Part shown: positions 1 through 5,914 of the stretch, piece by piece | Numbering within the stretch: the first letter of the stretch is position 1 | Layout of the letters: each line of letters opens with the position of its first letter | NCBI GenBank assembly: GCA_903882335.1 | Contig: CAIRWP010000036.1 | Span: 1-6,237 of the forward strand | Direction of reading: 5' to 3' | From: an uncultured Opitutia bacterium | GTDB taxonomy: Bacteria; Verrucomicrobiota; Verrucomicrobiia; Opitutales; UBA953 | Length of the DNA stretch: 6,237 nt | The notes under the pieces: generated by a model | The model's input: the letters and a program-made list of their open reading frames with translations, nothing else | The model's database searches: none | What the model was told of the DNA's origin: nothing | Position numbers and translations under genes: made by a program

Positions 1-296
1 ACGTTGTCCTTCACCGCCTGGCCGTGGAACGGACCGAACGGGAAGCCGTTGATGCCGGCGACGACGCAGTTCTCCTTGTCGAGCCAATGGCGGAAGGCCG
101 TCAGCGTCGCCGGCTCGGCGAGCTCGGCCGCGGCGCGGTCGCCGAGGCGCAGGCCGAGGACGTAGGTCCGGCCGGGCGAGACGCGGTCGCGCACGCGCAG
201 GGCGTGGTCGCGCAGGCCCGCGAAGGTCTCGACCCACCCTTCCCCGCGGTGGACGTTGGTGCAGTAGGCGAGGCTGAGGCCGGAGGTGAGCTTCAC
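1..296 (-). CDS. eboE: EboE metabolite traffic protein, N-terminal part (partial, runs off the window)
   Basis: The first 98 codons are present; the gene continues past the left edge. I read it from a GTG at 296-294, two bases after the TGA of the hydrolase gene, which suggests translational coupling; there is no clear ribosome binding site. The start reads VKLTSGLSLAYCTNVHRGEG, and residues 82-91 read INGFPFGPFH. The YCTN-(V/I)H-GE opening followed by the NGFP-GPFH segment is the signature I associate with EboE, a xylose-isomerase-like TIM-barrel protein. Ebo proteins are linked in cyanobacteria to movement of the scytonemin precursor out of the cytoplasm; EboE itself has no proven reaction. 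Context supports the call, because a TatD hydrolase directly upstream is the usual ebo arrangement. The rest of the barrel and the remaining ebo genes (the UbiA-like, dehydroquinate-synthase-like and phosphodiesterase-like members) would lie to the left. Confidence 0.85.
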   Translation of the reverse strand, partial: MKLTSGLSLAYCTNVHRGEGWVETFAGLRDHALRVRDRVSPGRTYVLGLRLGDRAAAELAEPATLTAFRHWLDKENCVVAGINGFPFGPFHGQAVKDN

Positions 297-298
297 GA

Positions 299-1114
299 TC
301 AGCGGAGGGCCTGCGGGTCCTTGAAGTTCTTCGACTGCGAGAGGAAGCGGACGGGGTTGCCGTACACGAGGCTGTCGATGGCGGCGGCGGAGTGGCCGCG
401 GCGGCGCATCTCGGCGGCGGCCTTGGGCACGGCAATCGGATCGCTGTGGCCCCAGTCGCACGCGCTGTTCAGCCACACGCGCTGGGAGGCGAAATTCTCG
501 AGCATGTCGACCGCGCGGACCGGCGTGGCCTTGGACTCGGGATAGAGCGTGATGCCGGCCCAGAAGCCCTGGTCGAGCACGCCCGCGATGGTGTGCTCCT
601 CGACGTGGTCGATGATGACGCGCTCGGGACGCACGCCGGAGTGGGCCTTGAGGACGTCGGTGATGAGGCGGGTGCCCTTGCGCTTGTCCTCGAGATGCGG
701 CGTGTGCACGAGGATCAGCTGGTCGTGCTTCACCGCGAGCTCGATATGCTGCTCGAGGATCTTCATCTCGTTGCGCGTGTTCTTGTTGAGGCCGATCTCG
801 CCGATGCCGAGCACGGTGGGCGCGCCGATGAACTGCGGGATGAGCGCGAGGACGTCGGCGGCGAGCGCCATGTCCTCGGATTCCTTCGGGTTGATGCAGA
901 GCCAGCAGTAGTGCGGCAGGCCGTACTTGGCGGCGCGCTTGGGCTCATGCTGGGTCAGCTGGCAGAAATAATCATGGAAGCCATCGGCCGACTTGCGGTC
1001 GAAGCCGGCCCAGAACGCCGGCTCGCAGATGGCGGCGCAACCGGCCAGGGCCATCGCCTGGTAGTCGTCCGTGGTGCGGCTCACCATGTGGCCGTGGGGT
1101 TCGATGTAACGCAT
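299..1114 (-). CDS. eboB: TatD-family metal-dependent hydrolase of the ebo cluster (EboB-like)
   Basis: This 271-residue protein belongs to the TatD branch of the amidohydrolase superfamily, cytoplasmic TIM barrels that bind two divalent metals and hydrolyse phosphoester or amide bonds. The expected ligands are visible: the HxH pair at H7 and H9 (EPHGH), E106 in GIGEIGL, H137 in LVHTPH, H170 in IIDHVEEH, and D220 in NSACDWG. The length matches the family and there is no signal peptide. A longer open frame reaches 1465, but I chose the ATG at 1114-1112 because it places HxH at the extreme N terminus, as in TatD proteins, and because the extra upstream residues are a proline- and arginine-rich shadow of the neighbouring small gene. 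The start is 8 nt after that gene's TAA, and its stop is 2 nt before eboE, so all three genes are probably cotranscribed. The EboB name rests mainly on the eboE neighbour; the substrate is unknown. Confidence 0.88.
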   Translation of the reverse strand: MRYIEPHGHMVSRTTDDYQAMALAGCAAICEPAFWAGFDRKSADGFHDYFCQLTQHEPKRAAKYGLPHYCWLCINPKESEDMALAADVLALIPQFIGAPTVLGIGEIGLNKNTRNEMKILEQHIELAVKHDQLILVHTPHLEDKRKGTRLITDVLKAHSGVRPERVIIDHVEEHTIAGVLDQGFWAGITLYPESKATPVRAVDMLENFASQRVWLNSACDWGHSDPIAVPKAAAEMRRRGHSAAAIDSLVYGNPVRFLSQSKNFKDPQALR

Positions 1115-1122
1115 GGCGGGGC

Positions 1123-1425
1123 TTACTTGAGGCCGGGCCAGACGCCGGAGGCCGACTTCGTGTCGGCCTGCTCGATCGGGGTGAGGCTGGGGTCGCTCCA
1201 AAGGTGCAGGATCTTGGCCACGCGGTCGTCGCCGCCCTCGAGGAGGATCGGCAGGGCCTGGCGCAGGCCGCGGACGCGATGGTCGTCGGCCCCGGTGGCG
1301 CGCTCGAGGCGGTCGAGGAAGGCCGCGAGGTCGAGGAGCTTGAAGCGCGCATCCATGAAATGGAGGTCGGCCACTTGGTCGCGGGAGCGGCGGGGGGTGC
1401 CGGCGAGGGGATGGGGGTCGGGCAT
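1123..1425 (-). CDS. Small uncharacterised protein at the head of the ebo operon
   Basis: A protein of 100 residues that I cannot name. It is cytoplasmic in character, with no signal peptide or membrane segment. After a proline- and arginine-rich beginning comes a helical, charged core starting at residue 24 (MDARFKLLDLAAFLDRLERA), a second helix around RVRGLRQALPILLEGG, then LHLWSDPSLTPIEQ and a C-terminal GVWPGLK. I chose the ATG at 1425-1423: codons between it and the internal ATG at 1356-1354 show the local G/C third-position bias. The GTG further upstream at 1461-1459 falls inside a perfect hairpin and its codons lack that bias. A start at 1356, giving 77 residues, is also possible because the clearest helical core begins there. 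The gene lies 8 nt before the hydrolase gene, where eboA often sits, but it is shorter than EboA and I see no EboA-like motif. Confidence 0.7.
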   Translation of the reverse strand: MPDPHPLAGTPRRSRDQVADLHFMDARFKLLDLAAFLDRLERATGADDHRVRGLRQALPILLEGGDDRVAKILHLWSDPSLTPIEQADTKSASGVWPGLK

Positions 1426-1434
1426 GGGAAAGGA

Positions 1435-1470
1435 CGCCGAAGCGCCTTGGGTGTTGGACACCCAAGGTGC
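1435..1470 (-). promoter_or_regulatory. Strong hairpin plus small tetraloop hairpin in the leader of the ebo-like operon
   Basis: The arms 1445-1454 (CCTTGGGTGT) and 1458-1467 (ACACCCAAGG) are perfect inverted complements around a TGG centre. The stem extends to 1442-1470 with one G-T pair, making 13 bp. Directly next to it, and sharing its base, 1435-1444 can form a three-pair hairpin with a TTCG loop on the minus strand. The pair lies 10-45 nt upstream of the small gene's ATG. There is no following T-run, so a classical terminator for the cytochrome gene is unlikely; an operator dyad or a leader RNA structure are alternatives. Confidence 0.45.
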
Positions 1471-1484
1471 GTCAGAGGTCCCGA

Positions 1485-1501
1485 CGGGTCAAGCCGACCC
1501 G
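1485..1501 (-). other. Hairpin downstream of the cytochrome gene
   Basis: CGGGTC at 1485-1490 and GACCCG at 1496-1501 pair across a 5-nt loop, beginning 17 nt after the cytochrome stop codon on the minus strand. No T-tract follows, so it is at best a weak or factor-dependent terminator or an mRNA 3' stabiliser. Confidence 0.3.
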
Positions 1502-1517
1502 CCCGAGGGCCGGGGGC

Positions 1518-1973
1518 TTACTTCTTGGCCGGGGCTTCCTTCTCGTACTCGGCCGCGGTCCACGGGGTCTTGCGGTCGGCGTACTGCTTCTTGATGGCGG
1601 CGACTTCGGCGTCGGTCACGGTCGGGCCGGTGTTGCCCCAGGAATTGTTCACGTACGTCACGACGTCGGCGATGTCCTTATCGGACAGGCCACCGACCGG
1701 AGGCATCATGCTGTTGTAGGTCATGCCCTTGACGGTCACCGGACCCTGCATCCCGTGGAGGATGTTGCGGACGGCGATCGAGGCGCCCTTGGCGATCCAC
1801 TCGGAGCCGGCGAGGGGCGGGAAGACGGGCGGCAGACCCATGCCGGTCGGCTGATGGCAGGCGAGGCAGGTGCGGGCGTACACGGCCTGGCCGCGCTTCA
1901 TGGTTTCGGCGTCGGGAGCGGCGTGGGCGGCGGCGACGAGGGCGGTGAGGGCGAGGGTCGGGAGGAGACGCAT
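1518..1973 (-). CDS. Secreted mono-haem cytochrome c
   Basis: A 151-residue electron carrier of the periplasm. Residues 1-18 are a typical signal peptide (basic start, LLPTLALTALVAAA core, AHA before the likely cut). The haem-binding motif CLACH is at 36-40, preceded by GQAVYARTC, and the distal methionine ligand is M89 or M90 in YNSMMPP. The helix SDKDIADVVTYVNNSWGN after it is the usual C-terminal haem-packing helix. A 40-residue tail follows (TVTDAEVAAIKK, then a lysine-rich end); the same type of tail occurs in cytochrome c domains attached to periplasmic dehydrogenases and nitrite reductases. No partner enzyme is visible here. The ATG at 1973-1971 gives an intact signal peptide; no Shine-Dalgarno sequence is present. 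It shares the strand of the ebo-like genes, but the 92-nt gap with hairpins and the different cell compartment argue that it is a separate transcription unit. Confidence 0.92.
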   Translation of the reverse strand: MRLLPTLALTALVAAAHAAPDAETMKRGQAVYARTCLACHQPTGMGLPPVFPPLAGSEWIAKGASIAVRNILHGMQGPVTVKGMTYNSMMPPVGGLSDKDIADVVTYVNNSWGNTGPTVTDAEVAAIKKQYADRKTPWTAAEYEKEAPAKK

Positions 1974-2043
1974 GGCGGTTGGTGAGTTCCCAAGGAGGCG
2001 ATTTTCCGGGCGACCTCAACCCGAAGTTGGCCGCGGCTCAGGA

Positions 2044-2073
2044 CATAAGCCCGCCCCACCCTTGGCATAAGCC
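2044..2073. promoter_or_regulatory. Candidate AraC-type operator: direct repeat CATAAGCC spaced 22 bp
   Basis: CATAAGCC occurs at 2044-2051 and again at 2066-2073, with further matches on both sides (GG or GGA-like before, GCC after). The 22-bp centre-to-centre distance is about two helical turns, the layout that AraC-family dimers use on direct half-sites. The repeat lies in the 225-nt region between the divergent cytochrome and PAS-AraC genes, about 125 nt upstream of the latter. A related string AAGCCCG recurs at 2965-2971, just before the transporter gene. Function is inferred from geometry alone. Confidence 0.35.
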
Positions 2074-2112
2074 GCCACGGGCCGGCCGAAGTAGGGTTGA
2101 TTACGACACCAC

Positions 2113-2127
2113 GCGGGTTCCACCCGT
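2113..2127. repeat. Short inverted repeat in the cytochrome/PAS-AraC intergenic region
   Basis: CGGGT at 2114-2118 pairs with ACCCG at 2122-2126 around TCC, and a G-T pair can be added outside. It is small and GC-rich, so it may be chance; it could equally be an operator half of the divergent region. I could not find a convincing -35/-10 pair for either divergent gene. Confidence 0.2.
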
Positions 2128-2175
2128 CCGCCCGGGCATCGTCCTTACCCCTGATTTATTGAGTCGACCTCCCCC

Positions 2176-2188
2176 TTCCCGGCGGGAA
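2176..2188. promoter_or_regulatory. Inverted repeat just upstream of the PAS-AraC start
   Basis: TTCCC at 2176-2180 and GGGAA at 2184-2188 form a dyad around GGC, ending 10 nt before the regulator's ATG. Its position would suit autoregulation or a leader hairpin limiting initiation. Evidence is the symmetry and location only. Confidence 0.25.
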
Positions 2189-2198
2189 TCCTAGTTGT

Positions 2199-2945
2199 AT
2201 GAAAACGACTGAGGCTCATGAGGCCTGGCTGCGCCGGCTCCAGGTGCGCAGCCTCCGGACGGTCTTCGACCACCTGCCGGGCGTCATGTTCTTCGCCAAG
2301 GACCTCGAGGGCCGTTTCACCATGGCCAACCAGGCCTTCGCCCAGCGGTGCGGGTGCAAGGACGAGGCCAGCCTGCTGGGCAAGACCGACAACGATGTCT
2401 TCCCGCCGGAGTTGGTGGCGGCCTTCCGCAAGAAGGACCTGCAGATCATCGAGACGTGCCAGCCGGTGCCCCGGATCATCGAGCTCTTCCCCAATGAGGT
2501 CGGCGAGCACGTCTGGTACGAGACGACCAAGCTGCCGATCTTCGACGTGGACGGCCGGCCCTGCGGGGTCTGCGGGACGGTCCGTAGTTATGAAGGGACG
2601 AAGGCCATCCTGGAGCCGTTCCTGCAGGTCGAGGCGGCCGCCGAGTTCATCAAGGACAACCTCACCGAGAGCCTGCACATCGCCAAGCTGGCCAAGCTGA
2701 CGGGGCTCTCCATCCGCCAGTTCGAGCGCAAGTTCCACAAGGCCTACCAGGTCAGCCCCCGGGCCTACCTCGTCCGCATGCGGGTGGCCGCGGCCTCGGA
2801 CCTGCTCCGGTCGACCAGCCTCCGCCCCTCGGAGGTGGCGACCAAGACCGGCTTCTATGATGCCAGCGACTTCTCGCGCCAGTTCCGCCGGGCCATGAAG
2901 CTCAGCCCGACCGAGTTCCGCCGCCTCCACGGGTCGACCCGTTAG
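2199..2945 (+). CDS. PAS-domain AraC-family transcriptional regulator
   Basis: A 248-residue cytoplasmic DNA-binding protein. Residues about 20-133 form a PAS domain: VFDHLPGVMFFAKDLEGRF, then MANQAF, the LLGKTDNDVFP segment typical of PAS_4/PAS_9 sensors, and a closing WYETTKLPIFDVDGRPCGVCG. Residues about 145-245 are an AraC/XylS DNA-binding domain with two helix-turn-helix units: 161-187 (IAKLAKLTGLSIRQFERKF) and 210-242 (ending SDFSRQFRRAMKLSPTEFRR), including the family's GF-D-S-FSR-F-R signature. A PAS sensor replaces the cupin-like sugar pocket found in classical AraC. Cysteines at 51, 53, 87, 122 and 125 are present, but I see no established cofactor motif. The gene lies just upstream of, and on the same strand as, a transporter and a dehydrogenase, which it probably controls. 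No Shine-Dalgarno sequence precedes the ATG at 2199, but the frame and domain start fit. Confidence 0.92.
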   Translation: MKTTEAHEAWLRRLQVRSLRTVFDHLPGVMFFAKDLEGRFTMANQAFAQRCGCKDEASLLGKTDNDVFPPELVAAFRKKDLQIIETCQPVPRIIELFPNEVGEHVWYETTKLPIFDVDGRPCGVCGTVRSYEGTKAILEPFLQVEAAAEFIKDNLTESLHIAKLAKLTGLSIRQFERKFHKAYQVSPRAYLVRMRVAAASDLLRSTSLRPSEVATKTGFYDASDFSRQFRRAMKLSPTEFRRLHGSTR

Positions 2946-2955
2946 GCCCACCCCC

Positions 2956-2972
2956 TCGGGTTAAAAGCCCGA
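2956..2972 (+). other. Small hairpin after the PAS-AraC gene
   Basis: TCGGG at 2956-2960 pairs with CCCGA at 2968-2972 around an A/T-rich 7-nt loop, 10 nt after the stop codon. No T-tract follows. It might be a weak terminator or part of an operator, since the loop and right arm contain the AAGCCCG string shared with the first repeat near 2048. Confidence 0.25.
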
Positions 2973-2990
2973 AAACAGCGATTTGCCTTC

Positions 2991-3018
2991 TCGACAGAGG
3001 GGGGTTGGTGGGTTTTAT
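2991..3018 (+). promoter_or_regulatory. Candidate sigma70-type promoter for the MFS transporter gene
   Basis: TCGACA at 2991-2996 matches the -35 consensus at five of six positions. After 16 bp, TTTTAT at 3013-3018 matches the -10 consensus at four of six. Transcription would begin near 3025, giving a leader of about 20 nt before the ATG at 3044. It is the best promoter-like pair in the window and lies in a notably A/T-richer stretch. Confidence 0.45.
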
Positions 3019-3043
3019 TCACACCCGTACCCCATCTCTACCC

Positions 3044-4642
3044 ATGAGCACACAAGAAACTACCGTACCTAACGCGAAGCGGCTCCTTTGGGCTGGCTTC
3101 ATGGCCATCCTCGCAGCCGGCGTCGGCTTCGCCCTCCGAGGCGGTATCTTCGGCGCTTGGGCGGCCGAATACAACTTCACCGGCGCCCAGCTCGGCGCGA
3201 TCGGCGGCGCCGGCTTCTCCGGCTTCTGCTTCGGCATCATCATCGGCGGCGTGCTCGTGGACAAGTTCGGCTACGGCAAGCTCGTCGCCCTCGCCCTCCT
3301 TGGCCACATCCTCTCGGCGTTCGTCACCTTCGGCGCCTCCACCCCGCAGAACGCCTACGACTTCCTCTTCTGGGGCATGTTCATCTTCGCCTACGCGAAC
3401 GGCACGCTCGAGGCCGTGGCCAACCCGCTGGTCGCCACCGTCTTCCCGGAGAACCGCACCCACTACCTCAATATCCTCCACGCCTCCTGGCCCCTGGGCA
3501 TGATGATCGGCGCGGTCGCCTCCGGCCTCCTCGGCGGCGGCTTCCTCGGCATCGCCGGCGCCGGTCTCACCTGGAAGTACCAGCTCGCCTTCTACCTCGT
3601 ACCCACCGTCGCCTACGCCGTCATGTTCCTCGGCCAGACCTTCCCGAAGTCGGAAGCCGCCGAGAAGGGCGCCTCCTTCGCCGAGATGTTCAAGGACGTC
3701 GGCATCCTCGGGACGATCGTCGCCACCGCGCTCATCGTGCTCTTCCTCCGCGACATGCTGCCGCTCTTCGGGATCTCCGCGGACAATTCCCAGACCATCG
3801 GCTACGTGGTCGGCGGGCTGCTCGTGATCGCCGTCGCGGTGATCACCCGCTTCTCCGTCGGCTCCCTCCTGCTGTTCGTGCTCTTCATCACCCACGCCCT
3901 CGTCGGCGCGGTCGAGCTCGGCACCGACTCCTGGATCGAGAACATCACCGGCAACCTCTTCACGCCGGCGCAGGGTAAGTTCCTCTTCTTCTACACCTCG
4001 CTCATCATGTTCTCGCTGCGCTTCTGCGCCCACTTCATCGAGACCAAGCTGGGCCTCTCGCCGATCGGCATCCTGGTGGCCTCGGCGCTCCTCGCGTTCG
4101 GCGGTCTGCAGCTCGCCGCGGGCATGGACAGCTTCGGCATCGCGCTCGTCGCCCTCGGCATCTACGCCCTCGGCAAGACGTTCTTCTGGCCCACGATGCT
4201 CGCCGTCGTCGGCGACCGCTTCCCGCGCTCCGGCGCCGTCGCCATGTCCATCATGGGCGGTATCGGCATGCTCTCCGCCGGCCTGATCGGCACCCCGGGC
4301 CTCGGCTACGCGAAGGACCGCTTCACCGCCGAGGCGCTGCAGGGCTCGGCCCCGGCCGTCTACGCCGCCAACAAGGCCGGCACCGAGTCCAAGTTCCTCC
4401 CCTTCGTCTTCGCCCCCGCCACCGGGGTGGACGGCGCCAAGCTCGAGGCCGCCAAGAAGGCCGGCGAGAAGGGCACCCCCGACCAGAAGGCCATCGTCAC
4501 CGCCAACCAAGCCGGCGACCGCGCCACGCTGAAGGCCGACTCCTTCATCCCGCTCACCATGGCGGCGATCTTCCTCCTGCTCTTCATTTACTTCAAGAGC
4601 ATCGGCGGCTACCGCGCCGTGAAGATCGAAGAGCAGGCCTAA
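3044..4642 (+). CDS. MFS transporter, probably for a sugar or related solute
   Basis: A 532-residue inner-membrane carrier of the major facilitator superfamily. The opening segments are clear: TM1 about 15-32, TM2 about 48-72, the motif-A loop GVLVDKFGYGK at 69-79, TM3 79-98, TM4 104-132, TM5 148-172, TM6 180-198. Two further hydrophobic stretches (220-236, 252-268) come before the second half, which includes ELGTDSWIENITG at 291-303 and helices to about 416, so up to 14 segments are possible. A charged, alanine- and lysine-rich insert of about 80 residues (420-500) precedes the last helix (501-518). I chose the ATG at 3044 over the TTG at 3005 because it follows the candidate promoter and the extra residues resemble no family sequence. 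It is followed by a strong terminator. Lying between a regulator and a Gfo/Idh/MocA enzyme, it likely imports the substrate of that pathway; energy coupling and substrate are not evident. Confidence 0.9.
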   Translation: MSTQETTVPNAKRLLWAGFMAILAAGVGFALRGGIFGAWAAEYNFTGAQLGAIGGAGFSGFCFGIIIGGVLVDKFGYGKLVALALLGHILSAFVTFGASTPQNAYDFLFWGMFIFAYANGTLEAVANPLVATVFPENRTHYLNILHASWPLGMMIGAVASGLLGGGFLGIAGAGLTWKYQLAFYLVPTVAYAVMFLGQTFPKSEAAEKGASFAEMFKDVGILGTIVATALIVLFLRDMLPLFGISADNSQTIGYVVGGLLVIAVAVITRFSVGSLLLFVLFITHALVGAVELGTDSWIENITGNLFTPAQGKFLFFYTSLIMFSLRFCAHFIETKLGLSPIGILVASALLAFGGLQLAAGMDSFGIALVALGIYALGKTFFWPTMLAVVGDRFPRSGAVAMSIMGGIGMLSAGLIGTPGLGYAKDRFTAEALQGSAPAVYAANKAGTESKFLPFVFAPATGVDGAKLEAAKKAGEKGTPDQKAIVTANQAGDRATLKADSFIPLTMAAIFLLLFIYFKSIGGYRAVKIEEQA

Positions 4643-4662
4643 GCACCCCTCCCTTCCCCTCC

Positions 4663-4695
4663 GAAGGCCGCCCACCCGGGCGGCCTTCTTGTTTT
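4663..4695 (+). terminator. Intrinsic terminator of the transporter gene
   Basis: GAAGGCCGCCC at 4663-4673 and GGGCGGCCTTC at 4678-4688 form a perfect 11-bp stem with loop ACCC, followed by TTGTTTT. It starts 20 nt after the transporter stop codon. It indicates that the dehydrogenase gene is transcribed mainly from its own promoter. Confidence 0.92.
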
Positions 4696-4700
4696 GGGAG

Positions 4701-4734
4701 GTTTCCGCAACCGGGTCGTTTCCATCCAAGGAAA
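4701..4734. promoter_or_regulatory. Repeats upstream of the oxidoreductase gene (possible operator)
   Basis: GTTTCC is repeated at 4701-4706 and 4718-4723 (17-bp step). The second copy also forms an inverted repeat with GGAAA at 4730-4734. The only -10-like sequence I see is CTTAAT at 4762-4767, without a good -35, and it would leave a leader of only a few bases before the ATG at 4780. This is the likely control region of the gene because a terminator isolates it from the transporter, but the exact sites are uncertain. Confidence 0.25.
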
Positions 4735-4779
4735 TCGGCTTCCGTCCCTGCGGGCTTCGGGCTTAATGGGCGGCACCCC

Positions 4780-5907
4780 ATGAGCACCCCGAAGATCCGC
4801 ATCGCGCTGGCCGGCCTCGGCTTCGGCGCCGAGTTCATCCCGATCTACCTCGCGCACCCGAACGCCGAGATCGCCGCCATCTGCCAGCGCAATCCCGACA
4901 AGCTGAAGGAGATCGGCGACCGCTACGGCATCGCCAAGCGCTACACCTCCTACGAGGAGATGCTCAAGGATCCGGAGATCGACGCGGTGCACATCAACAC
5001 CCCGATCCCCGACCACGGCCGCCAGTCCATCGCCGCCCTCAAGGCCGGCAAGCACGTCGCCTGCACCGTCCCGATGGCGACCTCCATCGCCGAGTGCGAG
5101 GAGATCGTGAAGCTCGTCAAGGCCACCGGCCTGAAGTACATGATGATGGAGACGGTCGTCTACGCCCGCGAGTTCCTCTTCGTGAAGGAGATGTATGACC
5201 AGGGCGAGCTCGGCCGCCTGCAGTTCCTCCAGGCCTCGCACCAGCAGGACATGGAAGGCTGGCCCGGCTACTGGCCCGGCCTCCCGCCCATGTACTACGC
5301 CACGCACTGCGTCGGCCCGATGCTCGCCCTCACGCAGGCCGACGCCGAGTACGTGTCGTGCTTCGGCTCCGGCCGCATCGCCGAGGACATGGTGCCGATC
5401 TACAACTCGCCCTTCGCGGTCGAGACGGCCCATATCAAGTTCCATAAGTCCGACGTCTCCGCGCGCATCATCCGCTCGCTCTTCGACACCGCCCGCCAGT
5501 ACCGCGAGTCGATCGACGTCTACGGTTCCAAGAAGTCCTTCGAGTGGCCGCTGATCGAGGGCGAGGAGCCGGTCATCCACACCGCCAAGAAGCCCGAGCC
5601 GGAGATCCCGGCCAAGGTCAAGGTGCCGGACTACGCCCACCGCCTGCCGAAGGAGATCCAGCGCTTCACCACCAAGGGCGTGTACGGCGAAGGCGAGGAC
5701 CACCTGTCCTTCACGCAGGGCGGCGGCCACGGCGGCTCCCACCCGCACCTGGCCAACGAGTTCATCCAGGCCCTGCTCGCGAAGCGCGACCCGTTCCCGA
5801 ACGCCCGTCAGTCCGCCAACTGGACCTGCACCGGCATCCTCGCGCACGAGTCCGCCATGGCCGGCGGCGAGATCCGCAAGCTCCCGGCGTTCACGCTGCC
5901 TGGCTGA
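4780..5907 (+). CDS. Gfo/Idh/MocA-family NAD(P)-dependent oxidoreductase
   Basis: A 375-residue cytoplasmic enzyme of the glucose-fructose oxidoreductase / inositol dehydrogenase / MocA family, whose members oxidise or reduce sugars, polyols and their derivatives. The N-terminal Rossmann fold starts at once: IRIALAGLGFGAEF with glycines 12, 14 and 16, then AAICQRNPDKL, and YEEMLKDPEIDAVHINTP at 58-75. The family's EKP motif appears as TVPMA at 96-100, so the usual lysine is replaced by valine. The C-terminal substrate domain contains MYYATHCVGPML (H176, in the position where the family often has a catalytic histidine) and GGGHGGSHPHLANEF at 314-328. Length is normal and there is no signal peptide. 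The ATG at 4780 places the nucleotide motif at the usual distance; there is no good Shine-Dalgarno sequence. Terminators on both sides make it a single-gene unit. The substrate is unknown; the transporter upstream may supply it. Confidence 0.9.
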   Translation: MSTPKIRIALAGLGFGAEFIPIYLAHPNAEIAAICQRNPDKLKEIGDRYGIAKRYTSYEEMLKDPEIDAVHINTPIPDHGRQSIAALKAGKHVACTVPMATSIAECEEIVKLVKATGLKYMMMETVVYAREFLFVKEMYDQGELGRLQFLQASHQQDMEGWPGYWPGLPPMYYATHCVGPMLALTQADAEYVSCFGSGRIAEDMVPIYNSPFAVETAHIKFHKSDVSARIIRSLFDTARQYRESIDVYGSKKSFEWPLIEGEEPVIHTAKKPEPEIPAKVKVPDYAHRLPKEIQRFTTKGVYGEGEDHLSFTQGGGHGGSHPHLANEFIQALLAKRDPFPNARQSANWTCTGILAHESAMAGGEIRKLPAFTLPG

Positions 5908-5914
5908 GCGGCAA

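Noticed and set aside
392..1594. A 400-codon plus-strand frame across the hydrolase and small gene
   Set aside because: It crosses several clear minus-strand genes, with composition typical of an antisense shadow; the minus strand carries the full set of TatD metal ligands.
2095..2102. A lone GTTGATTA octamer in the cytochrome/PAS-AraC intergenic region
   Set aside because: It matches a unit of the arrays but has no phased neighbours, so a chance match cannot be excluded.
3005..3043. Upstream TTG start for the transporter
   Set aside because: It would add 13 residues without family resemblance and overlap the candidate -10 element; the ATG at 3044 is the better start.
3038..4729. A 563-codon open frame antisense to the transporter gene
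   Set aside because: Its translation is dominated by Glu, Gly, Ala and Asp with no domain pattern, as expected for the complement of a GC-rich gene with strong third-position bias. The opposite strand encodes a clear membrane protein.
4639..5847. A 402-codon open frame antisense to the oxidoreductase
   Set aside because: Repetitive Leu/Gly/Val/Asp composition and no motif; it is the mirror of the Gfo/Idh/MocA gene and runs across a terminator.
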